From: MED-G16 sp964467915 | GTDB lineage: Bacteria > Bacteroidota > Bacteroidia > Cytophagales > MED-G16 | Direction of reading: 5' to 3' | Length of the DNA: 30,967 nucleotides | Assembly: GCA_964467915.1 (NCBI GenBank) | Contig: CAYXSW010000019.1 | Span: 1 to 30,967, forward strand | Shown here: positions 24,641 through 30,967 of the stretch, in pieces | Layout: the number at the start of each line of letters is the position of its first letter | How positions within the stretch are numbered: the stretch's first letter is position 1 | Made by a program: the position numbers and the translations under genes | The notes under the pieces: model-generated | The model's database searches: none | What the model was told of the DNA's origin: nothing | What the model saw: the letters and a program-made list of their open reading frames with translations, nothing else

Positions 24641-26968
24641 TTAGTCCCTTGTATTTGCTCCGCCAAGGTCTACGATAATAAACTCAGTTCTCCTATTGAG
24701 CTGGTGTTCTTCCTCTGATAATGTATTACACCCGTTTGGACTTGGAACATTTGGTTCACTCTCACCATAGCCTTTACCGTATATCCTGTCTTTATTATCT
24801 ATCCTCTCCTGTATGTAAGCAGCTGAAGATTTTGCTCTTCTGTCTGAAAGCCATTCATTGTAATCGTCATTACCTCTACAGTCTGTGTGAGATCCAAGTT
24901 CTATAACCATACCAGGATAATCAGCCATAACCTTCACAATTTTATCAAGTTCGACAGCAGCATCAGGTCTGATATTTGCCTTATCAAAATCAAAATAGAT
25001 TGGATTAATCTCAATAAGATCAGCAAGATCTGCTCCTACTGCGAGCCTACTTAGTACAACAAAGCTTGTGTCAGACTGCACACCATCCGAAGCTAGGTAA
25101 TATAATGTGTCAGAAGAGTAAGGAATTTCATCGTCAGGGATGTAGTTTATTCCTCCATCATCAGTAAACTCTATCTCTCCGTAAAGAGGATCACCGATAA
25201 TAATAGCTTCCAACTCGTCTCCACCAGGGTCTGAGTCGTTAGCAAGTAGTGTGTCGGTATTTACCCTAACAGGTTCACCAGGAGTAAATATTATAATGTC
25301 TTGTTGTGCAAGTGGGACAGTTGGGTCTATTATCTTAATCTTCACATTAACAGGATCACTCTCAAGTGCACCGTTGGATACTATGTACGTAAAAGAGTCA
25401 AGAACAGCTGTCCTGTCTGTGTTAACATAGGAAAATGTTCCATTATCTTTAAAGTCAAGACTTCCCATAGAAGGGAGATCTTCAAGTATTGTCGATCTAG
25501 ATACAAGTCCCTGTAAGATGTCGTATGAGGTACCTATAACCTCGCCATCATTTACAAGTACTCCCATGTCACCAAGAACTAAGGTGTCTCCTCTGGCTAT
25601 TGTGTAGTAGTCATCTATACCGTAAGGGGGCTGCATATCAATTTTAAATGAGTAGATATCGTCTTCTCCCTTACCACCTTTTCTGTTTGATGATATATAT
25701 CCAAACTTGAATTTTGAGTCTATATAAAAGCAGAAATCATCGTAAGAGGAGTTGAAAGGTGCCCCAACATTTATAACCTCTTGCTCTTGTGTACCCAATT
25801 TTATGGTCATGAATACATCAAGACCTCCAATACCAGGGTGTGAGTTAGATGCAAAAAAGAGCACATCTTCCCTAAAACTAAAAGGAAATACTTCGTTTCC
25901 TTCTGTGTTAATACCAGGGCCAAGGTTTATTGGCTTTGAAAATCTACCATTCCTGTCAATGTTTACGTAGTAGATGTCAAAACCACCAAGCCCTTCAGGC
26001 ATGTTAGAAGAAAAATAGAGTCTGGTACCGTCCTTGCTTAGTGAAGGGTGCATGACAGAGTACTCGTCATTATTAAATGGTAAATTTCTTACCCTAGAGA
26101 GAGTTCCGTTATTATTATAATTTGCAGAGTATATATTCAGGTGCAGTGCAGCATCTCTACCTGATTTATTTCCTGACCTTGTAAAATACACCTGCTTACC
26201 GTCCTCTGAAACAATTGCAGGTCCGTCCTGAAACGCGGTATTCATCTCTGGTCCTCCGATAAGTGTTGCGTTAGTCGAGTAGATACTATCCTCAATAAAG
26301 TCGGAGTTGAATAAGTTGAAAGTTGGCCTCTCTGGCCTGATGTATTTCCCCCTACTGATCTTACCAGTGTTCTGAATTCCAGATGAGGTAAACATCATGT
26401 TTATATCTTCTCCGTCTTCACCAGAACGTATTGCGTAAGCACCAAAGTCTGACATTTCAGTATTTGTAGCTAAATTTTTAAGGTCGTATTCACTGACAGT
26501 ATTTAAAAGTTTCTGGTAGTATTCGTCGTCTGTCTCAAAAAGTGACACACGCACCTCTCTTGCCTTCTGTCGAGCATATTTCTTTCTACTCTTGTTAGCC
26601 TCGTTATAGAGACCCTTAATATCTTGGAGTTGTGATAAGTTAAGATAGTCATCTGGTTTGATGTCGTCACCTGCGTTAATAATAGTCTCAAAAATCACAA
26701 GAGCTTTATCTAAAGAGTCTATCTCCCTGTAAGAAAGTCCTAGCTTCCTCTGAGTTTCTACATCGGGATTAGACACTTTCTCGTATTTCTCTACCGCCTT
26801 ACTATAACTTTCGTTACTGAAATGGAAGTTACCCCAGTTTAAGTTCTTCGTGTTATCATCTCCCTTAGTTAATTCGAAAAGAGGAAATCTACTCTTCTTA
26901 TCTTCCACCTCCTGAGATGAAGAGACAAATGGAAGGAAAAACAGTAAAGTGACAAGTAATCTAAACAT
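24641..26968 (-). CDS. OmpA-family protein with TPR-like, PD40 and cadherin-like segments
   Basis: This 775-residue protein has a signal peptide (MFRLLVTLLFFLPFVSSSQ). A helical TPR-like region follows (about 40-165: GNFHFSNESYSKAVEKYEKV, LGLSYREIDSLDKALVIFE). A PD40/WD40-like propeller occupies about 235-440, with repeated blades (GPAIVSEDGKQVYFTRSG, HPSLSKDGTRLYFSSNMP, GGFDIYYV, GGLDVF, DDIYSF). Two cadherin-like repeats lie at about 447-545 and 550-640. The peptidoglycan-binding OmpA domain is at 656-767 (YFDFDKANIRPDA, LGSHTDCRGNDDYNEWLSDRRA). The order TPR, PD40, OmpA is common in Bacteroidota proteins encoded beside PorP/SprF genes. The cadherin-like pair stands where a carboxypeptidase-regulatory-like domain is often found. 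It probably links the surface adhesins or their exporter to the cell wall. It starts two bases after the PorP/SprF stop. Confidence 0.88.
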   Translation of the reverse strand: MFRLLVTLLFFLPFVSSSQEVEDKKSRFPLFELTKGDDNTKNLNWGNFHFSNESYSKAVEKYEKVSNPDVETQRKLGLSYREIDSLDKALVIFETIINAGDDIKPDDYLNLSQLQDIKGLYNEANKSRKKYARQKAREVRVSLFETDDEYYQKLLNTVSEYDLKNLATNTEMSDFGAYAIRSGEDGEDINMMFTSSGIQNTGKISRGKYIRPERPTFNLFNSDFIEDSIYSTNATLIGGPEMNTAFQDGPAIVSEDGKQVYFTRSGNKSGRDAALHLNIYSANYNNNGTLSRVRNLPFNNDEYSVMHPSLSKDGTRLYFSSNMPEGLGGFDIYYVNIDRNGRFSKPINLGPGINTEGNEVFPFSFREDVLFFASNSHPGIGGLDVFMTIKLGTQEQEVINVGAPFNSSYDDFCFYIDSKFKFGYISSNRKGGKGEDDIYSFKIDMQPPYGIDDYYTIARGDTLVLGDMGVLVNDGEVIGTSYDILQGLVSRSTILEDLPSMGSLDFKDNGTFSYVNTDRTAVLDSFTYIVSNGALESDPVNVKIKIIDPTVPLAQQDIIIFTPGEPVRVNTDTLLANDSDPGGDELEAIIIGDPLYGEIEFTDDGGINYIPDDEIPYSSDTLYYLASDGVQSDTSFVVLSRLAVGADLADLIEINPIYFDFDKANIRPDAAVELDKIVKVMADYPGMVIELGSHTDCRGNDDYNEWLSDRRAKSSAAYIQERIDNKDRIYGKGYGESEPNVPSPNGCNTLSEEEHQLNRRTEFIIVDLGGANTRD

Positions 26969-26970
26969 AT

Positions 26971-27918
26971 CTAAAAGTATCTAGGTGATTTGATAATATC
27001 TTTTTTCTTAAACATAAAGTCATACCTTAGCATGATCTCGTGACTTCCTCCGTTATACTTAAAAGTAGTATTTCCTACTGAGTAGTCATATGAGTAGCCT
27101 ATCGCAATATTCTCATTTAAATTAATTCCTGCCATCAGACCGAGTCCGCCACCAACTTTAGCTGTTGGTATGATTCTACCCATAGCAGTCCTTGCCATAC
27201 CTCCAACCCAGAAAAAGTCTCTGAACACAGCATATGCGCTTATGTCCATAGTAATCGGTGCGTTCTTTGTCATCTTAAAGTATACACTTGGTCTCAGCTT
27301 AATATCTCTACTAATCTCAAATAGAGCACCTCCAATTGCAAATAAATGTCTCTGAGACTGGTCAAATTCTTTCTCTATTAAATTTGGTACCGATAGACCA
27401 GCGTACCACTTTGTGGTGTTATAGTAGACACCAGCTCCTACATTAGGAAGAAATTTTTTCCTCACGTCTCTACTAAATGATGGGTCAATCTGGTCAGGAT
27501 CTCCTGCGTCAAGGTCTAACATCGAGAAGTCTGTGCTGAAAGCATTACCACCGCCTTTTAATCCAAAAGAGAGTTTGTGACCACTCTGAGTTACCTGGAG
27601 ATGATAAGCTAGGTCTATAGCAAAATTTGTAGATTTTATAGGGCCAATTTTATCATTTAGAATACTAAAACCAAATCCCAACTTGTCATCAAAAAGAGGA
27701 GAATTTATTGATAATGTCTGCGTCCTAGGTGCACCGTCAAAGTTTATCCACTGAGATCTGAGGACAGAGAGTACACTTAACACCTCTCTTGATCCGACAT
27801 ACCCTGGATTTATTGCCTGTGTGTTGAACATGTAATGACTAAACATAGCATCCTGCTGTGCCCTAGCTGTGAAACTAGAACTTAAGACAACTAAAAATAA
27901 TATTACTTTTCTCATCAT
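26971..27918 (-). CDS. PorP/SprF-family T9SS-associated outer-membrane protein (first copy)
   Basis: The frame is open to 27987, overlapping the upstream adhesin gene. ATG 27918 (MMRKVILFLVVLSSSFTARAQ) is preferred because it directly gives a signal peptide and starts 13 bases after that gene's stop; ATG 27939 is the alternative. The 315-residue product shows the strong PorP/SprF N-terminus QQDAMFSHYMFNTQAINPGY, then SQWINFDGAPRTQTLSINSP and LGFGFSILNDKIGP, followed by barrel strands. This is much closer to typical PorP/SprF than the second copy at 12930-13886. In F. johnsoniae, SprF is required for secretion of the SprB adhesin. Position between a type B adhesin and an OmpA/PD40 protein is the usual arrangement for this system. 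Outer membrane location is expected. Confidence 0.9.
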   Translation of the reverse strand: MMRKVILFLVVLSSSFTARAQQDAMFSHYMFNTQAINPGYVGSREVLSVLSVLRSQWINFDGAPRTQTLSINSPLFDDKLGFGFSILNDKIGPIKSTNFAIDLAYHLQVTQSGHKLSFGLKGGGNAFSTDFSMLDLDAGDPDQIDPSFSRDVRKKFLPNVGAGVYYNTTKWYAGLSVPNLIEKEFDQSQRHLFAIGGALFEISRDIKLRPSVYFKMTKNAPITMDISAYAVFRDFFWVGGMARTAMGRIIPTAKVGGGLGLMAGINLNENIAIGYSYDYSVGNTTFKYNGGSHEIMLRYDFMFKKKDIIKSPRYF

Positions 27919-27931
27919 TACTTTCCCAAAT

Positions 27932-30900
27932 TTATTCATTTCCTCTTCTAATATAAACAAAACCTTTTCTGTATCTGTTATCTTCATCTACTAGGTTGCC
28001 GTCAATGTCTGTGTCGCCAAGGTCGATAACATAGAAGTAAACAGTCTCTGGCAATAATTTACCATTAGTATTTCCAAAGTTAGCAATTCCTTCAAAATAT
28101 TTCTGAGGGTCATCATTTTCATAGCCTTCCATCTCGAACACCTTAAGTTCCCATCTGTTGTATATCTGTACTATACTATTAGGATAGTAGTCAATACCTG
28201 TGATTACCCAGACGTCGTTTGTCCCGTCATTATTTGGAGAGAATCCTTGTGGTATGTGTAGATCTCTAAACTTCACGTCAAGTACAGCAGGCTCAGACAA
28301 CACAAAGGCACACTTGTATCCAGTTGCTGTAACTTTCACCCTGTACAGCGTGTTATCGAACTCGTCAAATGTGACATTCGTTATAGTTATTGAGTCTGTG
28401 TCTACACCACTGAACTGGAGTCCATTTGCTAGGTCTGTCCACGTTGTGTCTTGCTCGTCATCAGAGACAACACCCATCTGCCACTGGTACTCGGCAGGAA
28501 GGTCTCCATCTACTGTCACATCAACTGAGTAAGAAACATTATCACCCTGGAATACTGTTCCTGCATATTGTGGATGAGAGTTAATGTTTACAACTAAGAT
28601 AAGAGCATCATAGCAGTCTAATATACCGTTATTATCTGAATCTACCGGTTCTACGTAACCTTCGTCTTCGTCTGTCACAACAAGACCGTTGGTATCAATC
28701 ACTGGGGTACCTTCACCCAAGATACCGTCTCCGTCTAGGTCAGTGAATCCAGCTTCCACTACGTCATTACATCCGTCGTCGTCACTGTCTAAGTCTAAGT
28801 AGTTAGGAATTCCATCGTCTAAGTCTTCTGTGACGTCACTGTTAGGTTGTCCAGTATCCTCAGAACTATCTGCCATGCCGTCGTTGTCTGCGTCTACATA
28901 TCCTGCGTCGTCAGAGTCGATCATACCGTCGTCATTAGTATCTAGGTCAGTGTACTCGTTTGTACCGTCTTCGTCGAAGTCTGCGTCGATTCCGTCTCCA
29001 CCCTCTACTACATCAAAAATACCGTCATTGTCAGAGTCTAGGTCTTGGTAGTCATTTGCCCCGTCACCGTCAGAGTCTATGACAGGAGTGTCCTCAGTCT
29101 GATCAGCCATACCATCTCCATCAGCATCAACATATGTGAAGATGACGTCATTATCTAGTGTGTCAATCATTCCGTCTCCGTTCGTGTCAAACACACCGTC
29201 TCCACCCTCAATAACATCCTGTATACCATCGTTATCAGAGTCAATATCTACAAAGTCAGGGTTTCCGTCGTTATCAGTATTTGTTACTGGAGTAGACTCA
29301 GAGTCGTCATCCATACCGTCGTCATCAGCGTCAGAATACCCAGTATCAGAATCGTTAATGACACCGTCATCATTAGTGTCTAGAGAGCTATCACCACCCT
29401 CTTCCACGTCGTATATTCCGTCGTTGTCAGAGTCAATATCTAAGTGGTTAGGCAGGCTGTCTCCGTCAGTATCTAGCACGTCTGTAGGTTCAGAGTCATC
29501 GTCCATTCCGTCTCCGTCTGTGTCTGAGTAACCGCTATCGTTAGAATCAATAGCACCGTCAGCATTCGTGTCAAGGTTACCGTCTCCAGACTCAGTGACA
29601 TCGTGTATGCCGTCGTTATCAGAGTCAATATCTATGTAGTCAGGGTTAGCGTCTCCGTCAGAGTCAGTGACGTCAGTAAGTAGTGCAGGGTCAAACATTC
29701 CGTCACCGTCAAGGTCGATGTAGTTATTATCATTAGTATCAAGGACACCATCATTATTTGTATCTAACACACCGTCTCCACCCTCTACAACATCGAATAT
29801 TCCGTCGTTGTCAGAGTCAATATCTTGGTAATCAGGAACCTGGTCATTGTCACTGTTAGTAACAGGAGTAGCCTCGGAGTCGTCGTCCATTCCGTCTCCG
29901 TCTGTGTCTGTGTATCCAGTATCTCCAGAGTTGATAACTCCGTCACCGTTAGTGTCCAGGTCACCGTCTCCTCCCTCTACAACATCCTGAATCCCGTCAT
30001 TATCAGAGTCAATATCAATATAATCAGGAAGGGTATCAGAGTCTGTCTCAGTGGCAGGTGTAGACTCACTATCGTCATCCATTCCGTCACCATCAGAGTC
30101 AGAGTAATCTGTGTCGTTAGAGTCAATTTCACCATCATTATTAGTGTCTAGGTCTCCGTCACCACCCTCTTCAACATCATAAATACCGTCATCATCAGAG
30201 TCTATATCAAGGTAGTTTGGAATTCCGTCTAAGTCACTATCGAGCTCAGATGTCAACTCCGCATTATCGTTCATTCCGTCACCGTCAAGATCAAAGTAGG
30301 TATTATCCTGAGAACATATACAACCGATGACACCGTCTCCGTCTACGTCAAGGTCACCGTCTCCTCCCTCTACGACATCAAATATGCCGTCGTTGTCAGA
30401 GTCAATATCTTGGTAATCAGGGACCAGATCAAAGTCACTATTTGTGACTAGAGTAGATTCTGAGTCATCGTCCATTCCGTCATTATCTGAATCTACATAA
30501 CCCGTGTCGTTAGTATCAATCACCCCGTCGTTATTGGTGTCTAGGTCTCCGTCTCCACCCTCATCCACGTCGAATATACCGTCGTTATCAGAGTCTAGGT
30601 CTAGGTAGTCAGGTATACCGTCTCCGAACTCGTCTCCGTCAGTGTGTACTACAGGAGTTGACTCAGAGTCGTCGTCCATACCGTCACCGTCTACATCAGA
30701 GTATCCTGTGTCGTTGGTGTCAATAACTCCGTCATTATTAGTATCTAAACCTCCGTCTCCACCCTCGTCAACGTCAAATATACCGTCGTTATCAGAGTCT
30801 ATGTCAAGATAATTAGGTTTGCCGTCACCGTCAGTATCAGGCACACTAGTAGGCTCAGAACTATCGTCCATACCGTCACCATCCGCGTCAGAATAACCCG

Positions 30901-30967
30901 TGTCGTTAGTATCAATTACACCGTCATTATTAGTGTCTAAGTCTCCGTCTCCACCTTCTTCCACGTC
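27932..30967 (-). CDS. Giant TSP3-repeat T9SS adhesin, C-terminal part (start outside window)
   Basis: The frame is open to the right edge, so the N-terminus is missing; 1011 codons are visible. The first roughly 730 visible residues are eleven tandem units of about 64-68 residues, each rich in D-x-D-x-D-G calcium-binding motifs (DIDSDNDGIFDVVEGGDGDL, then G-Y-x-D-x-DGDGMDDDSE). A single TSP3 tail with EAGFTDLDGDGILG and an Ig-like domain (EYQWQMG ... LYRVKVTATGYKC) follows. The last 110 residues are the type B T9SS sorting domain (DLHIPQGFSPNNDGTNDVW). The TSP3 tail, Ig domain and sorting domain closely parallel the end of the 2617-residue adhesin, so the two are paralogous there. It is probably a calcium-stiffened cell-surface filament or adhesin, exported by T9SS with the PorP/SprF protein encoded 13 bases downstream. 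Ligand-binding parts, if any, lie upstream of the window. Confidence 0.9.
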   Translation of the reverse strand, partial: DVEEGGDGDLDTNNDGVIDTNDTGYSDADGDGMDDSSEPTSVPDTDGDGKPNYLDIDSDNDGIFDVDEGGDGGLDTNNDGVIDTNDTGYSDVDGDGMDDDSESTPVVHTDGDEFGDGIPDYLDLDSDNDGIFDVDEGGDGDLDTNNDGVIDTNDTGYVDSDNDGMDDDSESTLVTNSDFDLVPDYQDIDSDNDGIFDVVEGGDGDLDVDGDGVIGCICSQDNTYFDLDGDGMNDNAELTSELDSDLDGIPNYLDIDSDDDGIYDVEEGGDGDLDTNNDGEIDSNDTDYSDSDGDGMDDDSESTPATETDSDTLPDYIDIDSDNDGIQDVVEGGDGDLDTNGDGVINSGDTGYTDTDGDGMDDDSEATPVTNSDNDQVPDYQDIDSDNDGIFDVVEGGDGVLDTNNDGVLDTNDNNYIDLDGDGMFDPALLTDVTDSDGDANPDYIDIDSDNDGIHDVTESGDGNLDTNADGAIDSNDSGYSDTDGDGMDDDSEPTDVLDTDGDSLPNHLDIDSDNDGIYDVEEGGDSSLDTNDDGVINDSDTGYSDADDDGMDDDSESTPVTNTDNDGNPDFVDIDSDNDGIQDVIEGGDGVFDTNGDGMIDTLDNDVIFTYVDADGDGMADQTEDTPVIDSDGDGANDYQDLDSDNDGIFDVVEGGDGIDADFDEDGTNEYTDLDTNDDGMIDSDDAGYVDADNDGMADSSEDTGQPNSDVTEDLDDGIPNYLDLDSDDDGCNDVVEAGFTDLDGDGILGEGTPVIDTNGLVVTDEDEGYVEPVDSDNNGILDCYDALILVVNINSHPQYAGTVFQGDNVSYSVDVTVDGDLPAEYQWQMGVVSDDEQDTTWTDLANGLQFSGVDTDSITITNVTFDEFDNTLYRVKVTATGYKCAFVLSEPAVLDVKFRDLHIPQGFSPNNDGTNDVWVITGIDYYPNSIVQIYNRWELKVFEMEGYENDDPQKYFEGIANFGNTNGKLLPETVYFYVIDLGDTDIDGNLVDEDNRYRKGFVYIRRGNE
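28757..30967 (-). repeat. Eleven tandem ~195-base coding repeats (TSP3-type, calcium-binding)
   Basis: Eleven units of about 195-200 bases, recognisable by the EGGDG motif, are visible and the array continues past the right edge. Each encodes four or five D-x-D-x-D-G type loops. Units 3, 6 and 9 share VTNSD-x-D near the end, and units 5 and 8 share IDSND-x-x-Y-S-D. Units 4, 7 and 10 lack the usual DDDSE stretch. This points to a three-unit higher-order period. Confidence 0.9.

Noticed and set aside
28800..30151. Plus-strand Ser/Pro/Val-rich open frames opposite the TSP3 array (also around 18559-18780, 20260-20694 and 22144-22590)
   Set aside because: They are the antisense of Asp/Gly codon repeats (GAT/GAC read backwards gives Ser and Val codons), recur wherever the sense repeats occur, and have no start context or protein-like composition.
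28757..30967. Regular direct repeats suggesting a CRISPR or other non-coding array
   Set aside because: The period is about 195 bases, the whole array is one open frame, and variation follows codon and motif structure typical of TSP3 repeats.

Overview
The window is AT-rich and looks like part of a Bacteroidota chromosome, most likely a marine Flavobacteriia-type organism. The evidence is phylum-specific: three secreted proteins end in the 'gliding motility-associated' (type B) sorting domain of the type IX secretion system (T9SS), there are two PorP/SprF-family outer-membrane proteins, an OmpA protein with PD40 repeats, a Bacteroidota-type putative porin, a DUF3575 barrel, and the lpxK / Nif3-like / C4 zinc-ribbon neighbourhood typical of the phylum. 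I saw no rRNA, tRNA, CRISPR array, insertion sequence or phage gene. No stretch longer than about 80 bases lacks a gene.

Left part (1-5594): a compact leftward envelope operon runs lpxK -> putative porin -> DUF3575 barrel -> S9 peptidase (cut by the left edge). A head-to-head rightward pair, the Nif3-like metalloprotein and a coiled-coil zinc-ribbon protein, starts only five bases from the lpxK start codon.

Middle part (5598-12883): all genes are leftward and tightly packed. They are topoisomerase IV (parE, parC), type III pantothenate kinase (coaX), a fusion of a PAS sensor domain to a MenA-type prenyltransferase, and a histidine phosphatase. Overlaps of 1-14 bases suggest translational coupling.

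Right part (12930-30967): about 18 kb of leftward genes form a T9SS surface-adhesin island. In transcription order it holds: the end of a giant TSP3-repeat adhesin (start beyond the right edge), a PorP/SprF protein, an OmpA-family protein with TPR-like, PD40 and two cadherin-like segments, a 2617-residue mosaic adhesin, a 923-residue protein with eight cadherin-like repeats, and a second PorP/SprF protein. By analogy with SprB/SprF of gliding Flavobacteria, the PorP/SprF proteins probably help export or anchor the type B substrates, and the OmpA protein links the assembly to peptidoglycan.

The most unusual content is in the 2617-residue protein. Six calcium-binding TSP3 plus Ig-like modules act as a scaffold into which different putative carbohydrate-binding domains have been inserted, two of them at the same seam. 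An apparently circularly permuted C-type lectin domain sits inside the N-terminal IgGFc-binding-like region. The PAS-MenA fusion is the other clear surprise.
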